A DNA stretch of 64,000 nucleotides from Tritonibacter litoralis (GTDB taxonomy: Bacteria > Pseudomonadota > Alphaproteobacteria > Rhodobacterales > Rhodobacteraceae), in the NCBI RefSeq assembly GCF_009496005.1, contig NZ_WIBF01000005.1:1-64000 (forward strand), read 5' to 3'. The translations under genes and the position numbers were made by a program. The notes beneath the pieces are model-generated. The model did no database searches. It was not told the origin of the DNA and worked only from the letters and a program-made list of their open reading frames with translations. Below, one piece after another: positions 18,008 through 27,098 of this stretch (its first letter is position 1; each line of letters begins with the position of its first letter).

Positions 18008-18679
18008 ATGAAATGGAACCTGCCCAATATCCTGACCACTCTGCGGCTGCTTGCGGCGCCGGGCGTGGCGATCATGTTTCTCTATTTTGCGCGCCCATTG
18101 GCGGATTGGCTGGCGCTTTTGCTGTTTATGGGAGCGGCCATCACCGATTGGTTTGACGGCTATCTCGCCCGCGCCTGGAAACAAGAGACCAAGATCGGTG
18201 CCATGTTGGATCCCATTGCGGACAAAGCTATGGTGGTGGTCGCGCTGATGGTCATCGTGGGCTATTCAGATGCCAATTGGATCCCGTGGCTGGTGTTGCC
18301 TGCCACTGTAATCCTCTTCCGCGAGGTGTTTGTCTCGGGCCTGCGTGAATATCTGGGCGACACCGCTGGAACGCTCAAGGTCACAAAACTGGCGAAATGG
18401 AAAACCACCGTTCAGATGGTAGCGATTGCGGTTCTGTTCAGCCGTGGCATTTTTGAACATTACCTTGGCATGTCGGTCTGGGGCATGGACCAGGCCATGG
18501 TGGATCAGATCATGGCCGGAGAGGTGGAAGACACGCTCAACATTCGTTTGATGTTCGATGGTCTGATCTGGAGCGGCCGCTTGGGGCTGTGGTTGTTGTG
18601 GCTTGCGGCAATCCTTACATTTGTGACCGGCGCGGATTATCTGCGCAAGGCGATGCCCCATCTTAAGGAGCCTGCATAA
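18008..18679 (+). CDS. pgsA: CDP-diacylglycerol--glycerol-3-phosphate 3-phosphatidyltransferase
   Basis: Makes phosphatidylglycerophosphate, the committed step to phosphatidylglycerol and cardiolipin, in the inner membrane. 223 residues with several membrane helices. The CDP-alcohol phosphotransferase motif D-x2-D-G-x2-A-R-x8-G-x3-D-x3-D is seen in TDWFDGYLARAW...GAMLDPIAD. RBS GGAAGGGG precedes the ATG. Its stop overlaps moaD (TAATG). Confidence 0.95.
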   Translation: MKWNLPNILTTLRLLAAPGVAIMFLYFARPLADWLALLLFMGAAITDWFDGYLARAWKQETKIGAMLDPIADKAMVVVALMVIVGYSDANWIPWLVLPATVILFREVFVSGLREYLGDTAGTLKVTKLAKWKTTVQMVAIAVLFSRGIFEHYLGMSVWGMDQAMVDQIMAGEVEDTLNIRLMFDGLIWSGRLGLWLLWLAAILTFVTGADYLRKAMPHLKEPA

Positions 18680-18924
18680 TGGATGTTCTGTATTTTGCCT
18701 GGGTGCGTGAACGCATTGGTCTGCCACGTGAAAAGGTTGAAACCACAGCCGCAACGGTGATGGATCTGGTCCAAGAGTTAAAGGCCCGCGAAGAACGGTA
18801 TGAGGCCGCCTTTGCGGATATCTCAGCGCTGCGGGTGGCTTTGGATCAAGAACTGAGCGAGTTTGATGCCCCTTTGGCGGGCGTGCGCGAAGTTGCGTTT
18901 TTCCCGCCAATGACCGGGGGGTAA
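18679..18924 (+). CDS. moaD: Molybdopterin synthase sulfur-carrier subunit MoaD
   Basis: 81 residues, ubiquitin-like fold, ending in PPMTGG. The C-terminal Gly-Gly carries the thiocarboxylate that donates sulfur to precursor Z. Start VLYFAWVRERIGLPRE is typical. One-base overlap with pgsA and 3 bp before moaE show an operon. The coupling with pgsA is positional, and no functional link is known. Confidence 0.95.
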   Translation: MDVLYFAWVRERIGLPREKVETTAATVMDLVQELKAREERYEAAFADISALRVALDQELSEFDAPLAGVREVAFFPPMTGG

Positions 18925-18927
18925 CAG

Positions 18928-19374
18928 ATGCAGGTCACAGTTCAAGACGTGCCCTTTGATGTCGGTGCGGTCACATCCGAATTCACCCAAGGGGCCAAAG
19001 GGGCAGGGGCAATTGTGACCTTTACCGGCGTGGTGCGTGATGCGGATTTGGGCGCGATGACCGTGATGGAGATCGAGCATTACCCCGGCATGACGCAAAA
19101 AGCGCTCGAAAAGATCGCGGCAGAGGCAATGGACCGCTGGTCTTTGACGGATGCCTTGGTCATTCACCGGTATGGCAGACTTGTACCCGGCGATCAGATC
19201 ATGATGGTTGCGACAGCGGCACGTCACCGAAAAGATGCGTTTGAGGCGGCTGAGTTTTTGATGGATTACCTCAAATCCCGCGCGCCGTTCTGGAAGAAAG
19301 AAATCCTGGATGATGGCCGCGCGGATTGGGTCAAGGCCAAAAAAGATGATGAAGACGCGCTTAAGAGGTGGTGA
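18928..19374 (+). CDS. moaE: Molybdopterin synthase catalytic subunit MoaE
   Basis: 148 residues. Catalytic partner of MoaD that builds the molybdopterin dithiolene. Conserved features: GAIVTFTGVVRD, the EIEHYPGM strand, IHRYGRLVPGDQIMMV and the C-terminal KSRAPFWKKEIL with the active-site lysines. Last gene of the pgsA-moaD-moaE unit. Confidence 0.95.
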   Translation: MQVTVQDVPFDVGAVTSEFTQGAKGAGAIVTFTGVVRDADLGAMTVMEIEHYPGMTQKALEKIAAEAMDRWSLTDALVIHRYGRLVPGDQIMMVATAARHRKDAFEAAEFLMDYLKSRAPFWKKEILDDGRADWVKAKKDDEDALKRW

Positions 19375-19503
19375 AACTATCGTAAGCATATCACAGTCAC
19401 CTTTTACGTTCACATAAACCCTCTTTGCTGAAGGCTAGTGGACGTCTACAATTAAATCACTCTGCCGGATTGTCGTGTGTTTTTTGAATTGTAGGTGGCT
19501 GAG

Positions 19504-19965
19504 ATGCAAAAGATCCATTGGTTGTTGTGTGCGGCCTCGGACAAATTGAACGTGCCTTACACCATGTTTGCTGTTCCGGACCTGTCAGCGGGCGCTCCTG
19601 TGGGTGCGCTGCAACTTGGTGTTTATTCCAAAGGTCACAGCGGGCTTCAATGGATAACCGTTCCAGGAGCTGGAACATATTGCAGTCAGGTGATGCGTGA
19701 AAGGCGCCAGATCACGGTGGTCAGCAGCCCTCTTGGTACGTTTTCGGCTTTCAGTGATGCGCTGAAAACAGAGCCGCTGACAGCTTATCTCGGGACACCT
19801 ATCCCGGCGATGACCGGTGGTGCAATTGGGGCGCTGTCGGTCTTGCATTCAGGGCCCAGGATCTGGTCCGAAGAGAACCGGATGGATGCCACGTCAATCG
19901 CCCAATGGCTTGGCCGCGAGCTTGCTCCACCAGGCATGCAGGAGCAACAAGCCACGGCTTGGTAA
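19504..19965 (+). CDS. Single-domain GAF-like protein
   Basis: 153 residues from ATG 19504, preceded by AGGTGGCTGAG; a GTG at 19495 is a less likely start. The region YLGTPIPAMTGGAIGALSVLHSGPRIWSEEN matches the GAF core (Y-x-G-x-P-I, G-x-L-x-V, R-x-W-x-x-E). No output domain is attached. It may be a stand-alone sensor or a redox fRMsr-like protein, but the fRMsr cysteines are not seen. An AT-rich 120-bp promoter gap precedes it. Confidence 0.65.
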   Translation: MQKIHWLLCAASDKLNVPYTMFAVPDLSAGAPVGALQLGVYSKGHSGLQWITVPGAGTYCSQVMRERRQITVVSSPLGTFSAFSDALKTEPLTAYLGTPIPAMTGGAIGALSVLHSGPRIWSEENRMDATSIAQWLGRELAPPGMQEQQATAW

Positions 19966-19990
19966 AACCTTTACGAATTAATGACCCGAT

Positions 19991-20305
19991 CTACCGCCCA
20001 AGGTGACTGCGCAGCTCTTCTGCTTCGCGTCGCGCATCGCGCAGACCATCCATAGCCGCGCGCAGTTCCGCATCGGTCTGTGTGAGCTGGTTCACCAGCT
20101 CCGACTCGCGTTGTTGCAAGTAGTTGATGGCCTGATCCCGCGTCTCCTCGGCGGCATGTAGCTCTTGGCTCATCCGGTCCAGGTCTGCCACATCGCTTTG
20201 CTTGACCCGGGTAAAGCGGTGGACCAGCCAATTGGCAAACCAGCCCAGGGAAAAGGCCACGAACAAAATGATCGCGGTGACAATAATAAACTCGGTCCGG
20301 TTCAT
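19991..20305 (-). CDS. Small membrane protein with coiled coil, coupled to OmpA-family gene
   Basis: 104 residues. One N-terminal membrane helix (FIIVTAIILFVAFSLGWFANWLV, about 5-27) is followed by a 65-residue charged helix with heptad spacing (DLDRMSQELHAAEETRD...). Its ATG overlaps the stop of the upstream OmpA-family gene by 4 bp. A periplasmic or cytoplasmic coiled-coil partner of the OmpA-like protein is a reasonable inference. Confidence 0.75.
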   Translation of the reverse strand: MNRTEFIIVTAIILFVAFSLGWFANWLVHRFTRVKQSDVADLDRMSQELHAAEETRDQAINYLQQRESELVNQLTQTDAELRAAMDGLRDARREAEELRSHLGR

Positions 20306-22200
20306 GGGTTGGATCCTTCGCTGTCGCCCTCGGATTGGGTCGGCTCAAGGGTTTCATCGTTGCTGGCAGCAGGCTCTTCGGTTTCGGGCTCTTCGGCATT
20401 CAACACTTGAAAGACGATCCGGCGGTTGGCTTCGCGCCCTTCTTCAGTGTCATTGTCGGCGATCGGTTGTGTTTCGCCATACCCACGCGCCACAAAGGTC
20501 AGCGTTGGGATGCGGCGCGAGCGCAGTTCGTTCAGGATCGATTGAGCCCGCGATTGGCTCAGCCGTTCGTTCATGCTCTCCCGTCCCTGGCTGTCGGTGT
20601 GCCCCTGAATTTCCAGCTGCACCGGACCGCAGTGTTCCAGCACCAAAGCCACCTGATCCAAAGTCGCGCTGCTGCCAGACGCCACGGTGGCAGAGCCCGG
20701 CTCAAACGCGATCTTGCCGCTGTCTTGCACAAGGTTCAGCTGGCTCTGGCAGGCCTCGGACGTCAACGGCTGGTCTTTGGGCTGCGGCGGTTCTTCGTAG
20801 GTGATCGCCAACGCATAGGTCGCATTTTGGCCCAGCCGCGTCGAGAAGAGCTTTGCAACCTCAGCCGAAGCATCCGGATCAAAGCTGACACCACGGACGG
20901 TAATGGTCTTGGGTGACACGGTAACCAGACCACGGTTCAGATGCGACAGCGCCTCGATTGCGGCCAGAACCTGGATGTTCCAATCCATCGGCAGCTGTTG
21001 CCTGATCCGCGCAGCGCTGTGGACCTGATCTACGCCAAAACGCGCCTGGGCAAAACTGGTGGTCAATTCGTGCTGGATCTCATCCGCGATTTGGCCGCGC
21101 AACAAAACCTGCCCCTCGGGGCTGAGGGTTGCGGTGAAATCGGGCTGTGTGCTCTGCTCCGCGTCCTCGGGTTCCGGCAACACGGCGTGCAGGGCAAAAA
21201 CCGAGGGCAGCTCACTTTTCAGACGGCCGACCACCCGGTCAAAGGCTGCTTGGTCAGTGCCCTGAACTGCAGCTAGGGTGATATCGGCATTGGCCAGGGT
21301 CACGGTGCCAGCGCCCAATTCTGCGAGGCTGGCCAGACTGTCCTCGACGGCCTCAGCCCAATAGGGGGAGGGCACGCCCATTCCGATGGTGCATTGCGCC
21401 TTGGCGCGCAAACCGGCCTGGGTCGCGGCTTTTAGGATCCGGGTCCGGCTTTCGACGCTGTCTGCAGAACAAGCATCAAAGCGACCGCCGCTTTCATCCA
21501 AGGTGAACCGTAACGTAAACGGTGTGATCACCGGGCGCGGCGCCTTGAGGTCCAGCGCCAAGCGCAGGCCGCCTTTGGCCATGCGGGTCAAACGGTTTTC
21601 CAGCCGGGCTTTTTCTTCGGGACTGTTTGTATTGGCCGTAATCGCCACCGCACCGGGTTTGACCGAGATCTTGGAACTTGGCAGAATTTCCAGCGCTTCC
21701 AGACCAAACCGAAGCGCGGCTGCCCAACCCTGTGGCGCGGCATAGGTCGTGGGTTCCAGAAAATCCGCAACCTGCCCGGTGCCAGCAAGATCCTGCATCT
21801 GCTCTATGATTTCTGCCCGGTCAGACCCAGCTGGGATCAAGCCGATGATCGACACCCCGGCTTCGTTCCTCAGGATTTCAGCCGAGAACTGCGGCGGCGC
21901 AATGCCGCGCGATGGCAGGATCTGCATCCGGTCGATGATCCTTGACCCATCCACCACCGTCGCCACCTGGGATTTTGCGGCAAATCGGTCAGCCTCATCC
22001 GGCGCGGTGCCTTCAAGGATGACGGCCAGACCATCTGCGGTGACTTCGGCCCAACCAAACCCGCTATCGTCCAGAACTTGGCGCACAGCGCTTTCGCTGC
22101 CACGTTCCATTCCGGTCGCGGCGAACCCTGCCACCACAAGGCTGAGCGCAGCCGCCGTGGCAAAGGTCGCCCCGGTCATCAGCACAGATGGTAGCCGCAT
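20302..22200 (-). CDS. OmpA-family protein with N-terminal membrane segment and BON-like repeats
   Basis: 632 residues. An N-terminal hydrophobic segment (about 12-29, TFATAAALSLVVAGFAATG) is followed by several BON-like alpha/beta repeats (for example WAEVTADGLAVILEGTAPDEAD). The last 130 residues are an OmpA C-terminal peptidoglycan-binding domain: IAFEPGSATV, the EIQGHTDSQG motif with the DAP-binding Asp, and the NRRIVFQV end. There is no beta-barrel region. It is likely an envelope-spanning anchor that grips peptidoglycan. Confidence 0.85.
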   Translation of the reverse strand: MRLPSVLMTGATFATAAALSLVVAGFAATGMERGSESAVRQVLDDSGFGWAEVTADGLAVILEGTAPDEADRFAAKSQVATVVDGSRIIDRMQILPSRGIAPPQFSAEILRNEAGVSIIGLIPAGSDRAEIIEQMQDLAGTGQVADFLEPTTYAAPQGWAAALRFGLEALEILPSSKISVKPGAVAITANTNSPEEKARLENRLTRMAKGGLRLALDLKAPRPVITPFTLRFTLDESGGRFDACSADSVESRTRILKAATQAGLRAKAQCTIGMGVPSPYWAEAVEDSLASLAELGAGTVTLANADITLAAVQGTDQAAFDRVVGRLKSELPSVFALHAVLPEPEDAEQSTQPDFTATLSPEGQVLLRGQIADEIQHELTTSFAQARFGVDQVHSAARIRQQLPMDWNIQVLAAIEALSHLNRGLVTVSPKTITVRGVSFDPDASAEVAKLFSTRLGQNATYALAITYEEPPQPKDQPLTSEACQSQLNLVQDSGKIAFEPGSATVASGSSATLDQVALVLEHCGPVQLEIQGHTDSQGRESMNERLSQSRAQSILNELRSRRIPTLTFVARGYGETQPIADNDTEEGREANRRIVFQVLNAEEPETEEPAASNDETLEPTQSEGDSEGSNP

Positions 22201-22260
22201 GTTTCGCTCTATCCCTTAATCGTTCGCAAATGTCATACCGTTGTCATCGCCAGTTTTCAA

Positions 22261-23223
22261 TCAGGCGAACAGGGCCAAACAGAGGAAGATCAGCGGAATC
22301 AAGCCTGTATCACGGTTGAGCTGAAACAGCTTCAAAAGCCTGTGGTTGTTTTCCATGTCAAAACCGCGCAATTGCCAGGTCAGGTGCCAGCCCATCGCCC
22401 ATGGGGCAGCCAGAGCCAGGGCCAGCGCAACCGGTGAGCGATCAGTGCCAAGCGCTGCCAATACCGCCAGTGCCATCAGCGTCACGGTGGCTACAATAAA
22501 CCGGCGCAGCCATTTGGGCGTATTGTCACCAAACAGGCGTGCGGTGGATTTGACCCCAATCAACGCGTCGTCTTCTGCGTCCTGGTGGGCATAGATCGTG
22601 TCATAGAAAAGGGTCCAAGAGATCCCCGCCAGATACAGCAGAACCGGTGCCCAGTGCAGACTGCCGGTATGCGCCACCCATGCCCAAAGCGCGCCCCAGT
22701 TAAAGGCGATGCCCAGGAAAACCTGCGGCCACCACGTAAACCGCTTGGCAAAGGGGTAGATCGCGACAGGCAGCAGGGCCAGAACACCCATGCCAATGGC
22801 GGCCCAGTTGTACGTCAGCAATATGGCGGCGCTGATCGCCGTTTGCAGCACCATCCACACGACTGCGCCTTTGACGGTCACTTGCCCCGATGGCAAGGGG
22901 CGTGAACGGGTGCGCTCCACCTCTGCGTCAAACTTGCGGTCAGAGATATCATTCCATGTACAGCCTGCGCCGCGCATCAACCAGGCCCCAGCCGCAGCCC
23001 CAATGGCGATCCACACATCCTCCCACCGGGGGCTTTGATCCCAAAGCATCGCAAGCACCAAGGACCACCAGGCAGGCAACAGCAACAGCCAGGTGCCGAT
23101 GGGACGATCCGCCCGGCTGAGCCGCAGATAAGGACGGCTCCACTCGGGGGCATATGTGTCGACCCAGTTCCCTTTGACCGCATCTGCGACCTGACCATCT
23201 GGTGTTGGGGCGTTGCCTTGCAT
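22261..23223 (-). CDS. ubiA: 4-hydroxybenzoate polyprenyltransferase
   Basis: Attaches the polyprenyl tail to 4-hydroxybenzoate in ubiquinone synthesis; inner membrane. 320 residues with about eight helices from ATG 23223. The two Asp motifs are NDISDRKFDAEVERTRSRPL and DTIYAHQDAEDD. The longer frame to 23460 overlaps rsmE antisense and is rejected. Start codons of ubiA and rsmE are only 12 bp apart, so its promoter must lie inside rsmE or the mRNA is leaderless. Confidence 0.94.
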   Translation of the reverse strand: MQGNAPTPDGQVADAVKGNWVDTYAPEWSRPYLRLSRADRPIGTWLLLLPAWWSLVLAMLWDQSPRWEDVWIAIGAAAGAWLMRGAGCTWNDISDRKFDAEVERTRSRPLPSGQVTVKGAVVWMVLQTAISAAILLTYNWAAIGMGVLALLPVAIYPFAKRFTWWPQVFLGIAFNWGALWAWVAHTGSLHWAPVLLYLAGISWTLFYDTIYAHQDAEDDALIGVKSTARLFGDNTPKWLRRFIVATVTLMALAVLAALGTDRSPVALALALAAPWAMGWHLTWQLRGFDMENNHRLLKLFQLNRDTGLIPLIFLCLALFA

Positions 23224-23235
23224 ATGTAAGCTCTC

Positions 23236-23961
23236 ATGAGTGCAAAAGTCAGACTGTATGTAGAGCACCCTTTGGGGGCAGGGCAATCGGTTCCTTTGGA
23301 CCGGGATCAGGCGCATTACCTCTTTGGGGTGATGCGGCTGACTGTGGGCGCGCAGGTGGCGCTGTTTAACGGGCAGGACGGGGAATGGACCTGCGACGTG
23401 GCCGAGGCGGGGAAACGCGCCGGCCTGCTGACCTGTGTCGAACAGGCCAAACCGCTGCAAACCCCGCCGGATCTGTGGTTGATGTTTGCCCCGATCAAAA
23501 AGGCGCGCACCGATTTTATTGTCGAAAAGGCCACCGAAATGGGGGCTGCGAAGATTCTGCCGGTGCAGACGGAGTTCACCAATTCAGAACGGATCCGCCA
23601 GGACCGATTGCAAGCCCACGCGGTGGAAGCGGCGGAACAATGCGGTGGCACCTATGTGCCTGAGGTGCAAGAGCTGCAGAAACTGGCGCGCGTGCTGGAC
23701 CATTGGCCCCAGGACCGCCAGCTGATGTTCTGCGACGAGGCCGAGGTGGGCAACGCGCTCGCGCTGGCGGCAGACACCCATCGCAGCGCGCCTTGGGCAA
23801 TTTTGATCGGTCCCGAAGGTGGCTTTTCCGATGGGGAACGGAAACGCTTGCATGGGTTTGCGCAATCGCATGTTGTGAGCCTTGGCCCCCGCATTTTGCG
23901 GGCCGATACCGCGGCGGTGGCAGCGTTGACCTTGTGGCAGACAGCTTTGGGAGATTGGTGA
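23236..23961 (+). CDS. rsmE: 16S rRNA m3U1498 methyltransferase
   Basis: 241 residues. SPOUT-class methyltransferase with an N-terminal PUA-like domain (VPLDRDQAHYLFGVMRL) and knot domain motifs KKARTDFIVEKATEMGAAKILPVQTEF, LIGPEGGFSDGE and LGPRILRADTAAVAAL. Methylates U1498 in the decoding site. Divergent from ubiA. The GNAT gene follows after one base. Confidence 0.95.
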   Translation: MSAKVRLYVEHPLGAGQSVPLDRDQAHYLFGVMRLTVGAQVALFNGQDGEWTCDVAEAGKRAGLLTCVEQAKPLQTPPDLWLMFAPIKKARTDFIVEKATEMGAAKILPVQTEFTNSERIRQDRLQAHAVEAAEQCGGTYVPEVQELQKLARVLDHWPQDRQLMFCDEAEVGNALALAADTHRSAPWAILIGPEGGFSDGERKRLHGFAQSHVVSLGPRILRADTAAVAALTLWQTALGDW

Positions 23962-23962
23962 G

Positions 23963-24823
23963 ATGTGGCGCCCGGCGGTGGAACAGGATTTGGAATGGGT
24001 CTTCCCCTTCCTCATGGAGCATGTCCAAAGCTCGATGTTCCTGCTGGGCAACCTGCGCGACTTTGGCCTTGGATCTGACGCGCCCTATGGTCTGCGGCTT
24101 TGGGTGTTGGAGCAGGGGCGTGGTGTCTTTGGGATATCCAATTCGGGCACTGTTTTGTTGCAGGCACCAGAGTTTGATCGCTGGGACACGGCTGCTGCGC
24201 TGATTTGTGATCGCAAGATCGTTGGGGTTCTGGGAGATGCCCAACAGGCGCGTGCCTTTGTCGTCGCTGCTGGCTTGACCGGGCACGCGATGGAGCTGGA
24301 CCGGGATGATCAAGGGTTTCGTCTTAACCTGGCGGATCTGCGTCTGAACGCCCGCCCTGATGATGTTTTGCTGCCCATGACGCAGGTGGATCGACCGCTT
24401 CTGGAAGCTTGGCGCGCGGCCTACAATATGGAAACGCTGGGCCAACCTGCCGAGAAGGCCACGCAAACGGCAGCCGGGGATATTGCAAAGTTTATAACGC
24501 AGGACAGTCACCGGGTGTTGGTATCCCACGGGGAGCCGGTCGCAATGACGGGTTTTAACACCCGGTTCGAGGATGTGGTCCAAATCGGTGGCGTCTTTAC
24601 GCCGTCCGAAAAGCGTGGGCAAGGCCATGCGCGTCAAGCTCTGGCCATGCATCTGGCAGAAGCCCGGTCCCAAGGTGCCACACAAGCGGTCCTGTTTTCC
24701 GCCAATGCCGCAGCATCCCGCGCCTATGAGGCGGTTGGCTTTGAACCAGCCCGCGCCTTTGCCTTGATGCTGTTTTCTGAGGCGCAAAAAATTAGCACAT
24801 CTGATGTGGAACCATGCACATGA
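23963..24823 (+). CDS. GNAT-family N-acetyltransferase
   Basis: 286 residues. The C-terminal half (about 165-275) carries the acetyl-CoA motif in VFTPSEKRGQGHARQALA and the later AASRAYEAVGFEP. The N-terminal half looks like a degenerate GNAT or DUF-type module. Substrate unknown. It starts one base after rsmE and its end overlaps the next gene by 10 bp. Confidence 0.85.
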   Translation: MWRPAVEQDLEWVFPFLMEHVQSSMFLLGNLRDFGLGSDAPYGLRLWVLEQGRGVFGISNSGTVLLQAPEFDRWDTAAALICDRKIVGVLGDAQQARAFVVAAGLTGHAMELDRDDQGFRLNLADLRLNARPDDVLLPMTQVDRPLLEAWRAAYNMETLGQPAEKATQTAAGDIAKFITQDSHRVLVSHGEPVAMTGFNTRFEDVVQIGGVFTPSEKRGQGHARQALAMHLAEARSQGATQAVLFSANAAASRAYEAVGFEPARAFALMLFSEAQKISTSDVEPCT

Positions 24824-25347
24824 GCTTTATTCGTCCCGAAGCCCGCGCCGCCTTGTGGCACTGGCGGGAGTTGATCGCAGCCGCCGCACTGGCTTTGTTT
24901 GGTCTGCGTCTTATCCTTTGGTCTTTTGGTTTCTGGCAGGTCTCGGGCTGGGCCTTGCTGTTGGTGTCGGTCATTGTTGCCATCATCGGCGGGCAGCGTC
25001 TGCGGTTTCGTCTCAGCGGTCGCGGCCCCGGTGTGGTGAAGGTGGATGAAGGGCAAATCGCCTATTTTGGCCCGCTCACAGGGGGGGCGGTGGCCGCATC
25101 CGAGCTGGAGCGGCTGCGGCTGGATCACACGGCCAAACCGGCCCATTGGCTTTTGGAACAACCGGGGCAGCCCCCCGTGGCGATCCCCGTGAATGCAACA
25201 GGTGCCGAAGGGTTGTTTGATGTCTTTGCCAGCCTGCCGGGGCTCAAGACCGAGCGGATGCTTGAAGAATTACATCGTCGCGGTCCTCACCAGGTCGTGA
25301 TCTGGGAGCGCGCGCCAAGCCGCGATGCGCATCACAGGCTCCATTGA
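24814..25347 (+). CDS. Membrane protein with two N-terminal helices, unknown
   Basis: 177 residues; ATG 24814 or 24820. Two adjacent helices (about 20-35 LIAAAALALFGLRLIL and 42-59 SGWALLLVSVIVAIIGG) are followed by a soluble region with a PH-like strand pattern (VVKVDEGQIAYFGPLTGG) and a C-terminal alpha/beta part. The gene sits between the GNAT gene and gshA. I do not recognise a named family. Confidence 0.7.
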   Translation: MHMSFIRPEARAALWHWRELIAAAALALFGLRLILWSFGFWQVSGWALLLVSVIVAIIGGQRLRFRLSGRGPGVVKVDEGQIAYFGPLTGGAVAASELERLRLDHTAKPAHWLLEQPGQPPVAIPVNATGAEGLFDVFASLPGLKTERMLEELHRRGPHQVVIWERAPSRDAHHRLH

Positions 25348-25406
25348 CACTCTGGGCGTTTCCGCCCACTTCTGCAAAACGAGACAGACAACGGACGGAG
25401 TTCCCC

Positions 25407-26777
25407 ATGTCCATCCCTCAATCCGGCGGCGGGCCGATCGAACGCCACGAACAGCTGGCAGAATATTTGGAATCGGGCTGCAAACCGAGCGCGGATTGGC
25501 GCATCGGGACCGAACATGAAAAGTTCGGCTATTGCAAAGACACGCTGAAGCCGCTGCCCTATGAAGGACGGCGGTCTATTGTGGCGGTGTTGGAGGGGTT
25601 ACGGGACAGCTATGGCTGGGATCCGGTGACCGAAGGCGACAAACTGATTGGCCTGACCAAAGATGGTGCCAATGTCAGCCTCGAGCCGGGTGGCGCGGTC
25701 GAGTTGTCCGGCGCACCGCTGGAGACCATCCACGAGACCTGTGATGAGGTGAACACCCACCTGCACGAGGTGAAAGACATCGCCGATAAAATCGGCGTCG
25801 GCTTCATCGGTCTGGGAGCGGCTCCGATCTGGTCTCACGAGGAAATGCCGCTGATGCCCAAAGGGCGTTACAAGCTCATGAATGACTACATGGAGCGCGT
25901 GGGCACCACCGGACGCTGGATGATGCGGCGCACCTGTACGGTTCAGGTGAACCTCGATTTCGGGTCCGAGGCCGATATGGTCCAGAAACTGCGCGTGGCC
26001 TTGGCGCTGCAACCGGTTGCCACCGCTTTGTTTGCCAACTCGCCCTTCTTTGATGGCAAACCCAACGACCATAAATCCTGGCGCAGCTATATCTGGCGTC
26101 ACATGGATGCAGCGCGCACCGGCATGTTACCCTTTGTCTTTGAAGACGGTATGGGGTTTGAGCGATATGTAGACTATGCGTTGGATGTGCCGATGTATTT
26201 CGTCTATCGCGATGGCGAATACATTAATGCGCTGGGGATGTCTTTCCGGGACTTCTTGCAAGGCAAACTGCCTGCGCTGCCGGGAGAGACACCAACCCTG
26301 TCGGATTGGGCGGATCACCTGACCACGGCCTTCCCCGAGGCGCGCATCAAGAAATACATGGAAATGCGGGGCGCAGATGGCGGCCCCTGGAGCCGCCTCT
26401 GTGCGCTGCCCGCTTTCTGGGTTGGTCTGATGTACAATCAATCCAGCTTGGATGCGGCTTGGGACCTGGTGAAGACCTGGGATGCAGAGACGCGCGAAGC
26501 GCTGCGTGTCGAGGCCTCGGTCGCAGGTCTGCAAGCTGAGGTTGGCGGCATCAAGATGCAAGAGCTGGCAGGGCAGGTTCTGGAGATTGCGACCTCCGGG
26601 CTGCAGGCGCGTGGCTATCAAAGTGCCGGCGGTTTTGTCCCGGATGAGACCCATTTCCTGAATACGCTGAAAGAAAGCGTCGAAACAGGCCAGGTCCCCG
26701 CCGATGAGTTGCTGGAGCGGTATCACGGCGACTGGAATGGGGATCTGAGCCGGATCTACGCTGAATACAGCTACTGA
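25407..26777 (+). CDS. gshA: Glutamate--cysteine ligase (plant/alphaproteobacterial type)
   Basis: First step of glutathione synthesis: ATP-dependent joining of Glu and Cys. 456 residues from ATG 25407 behind ACGGACGGAG. The GCS2-type core is present: WRIGTEHEKFGY, SLEPGGAVELSGAPL, TCTVQVNLDFGSEADM and ANSPFFDGKPND. This is the family shared by alphaproteobacteria and plants, not the E. coli GshA fold class. An intrinsic terminator follows. Confidence 0.95.
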   Translation: MSIPQSGGGPIERHEQLAEYLESGCKPSADWRIGTEHEKFGYCKDTLKPLPYEGRRSIVAVLEGLRDSYGWDPVTEGDKLIGLTKDGANVSLEPGGAVELSGAPLETIHETCDEVNTHLHEVKDIADKIGVGFIGLGAAPIWSHEEMPLMPKGRYKLMNDYMERVGTTGRWMMRRTCTVQVNLDFGSEADMVQKLRVALALQPVATALFANSPFFDGKPNDHKSWRSYIWRHMDAARTGMLPFVFEDGMGFERYVDYALDVPMYFVYRDGEYINALGMSFRDFLQGKLPALPGETPTLSDWADHLTTAFPEARIKKYMEMRGADGGPWSRLCALPAFWVGLMYNQSSLDAAWDLVKTWDAETREALRVEASVAGLQAEVGGIKMQELAGQVLEIATSGLQARGYQSAGGFVPDETHFLNTLKESVETGQVPADELLERYHGDWNGDLSRIYAEYSY

Positions 26778-26803
26778 TCCGTATTAAGTGACAGGACAGA
26801 AAG

Positions 26804-26829
26804 AGGGCGCCGCTGAGACGCCCTTTTTT
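26804..26829 (+). terminator. Intrinsic terminator after gshA
   Basis: AGGGCG (26804-26809) pairs with CGCCCT (26819-26824) over a 9-nt loop and is followed by T6. It lies 27 bp after the stop. Confidence 0.75.
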
Positions 26830-27029
26830 CTTGCGCGCGTTGGTCCTGCGGCGCTGGTGACGGCTGCGAATGTGGCGATGGTCTCTGTGTGGCAGCGGGC
26901 GGTCTCGGAGACCCACAGTCGCACCAGTTGTCCGCTTAGCGGGGAGCTGGCCTCTGGCGCGGCATTCTGTCCGGCACTCAGCGCCATGCGCAGATCACAT
27001 GACCCAGCCAGCCCTCAGGCTTGGCAGAG
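26830..27029. other. Gap between convergent gshA and YHS genes, no gene seen
   Basis: Two overlapping frames cross this stretch, but both read through one or both terminators, have no RBS and resemble nothing I know. The gap as a whole (26778-27098) contains only the two terminators. Confidence 0.5.
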
Positions 27030-27060
27030 AAAAACCGCCAGCAGGGATCCTGCCGGCGGC
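27030..27060 (-). terminator. Intrinsic terminator of the YHS-domain gene
   Basis: On the minus strand CCGCCGGCAGG (27059-27049) pairs with CCTGCTGGCGG (27045-27035), with one mismatch, and is followed by T5. It is one of the clearest terminators in the window. Confidence 0.85.
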
Positions 27061-27098
27061 TCTTGTCGCGTGAGTGGTCTTGGCCTGCTGTTTGGCGC

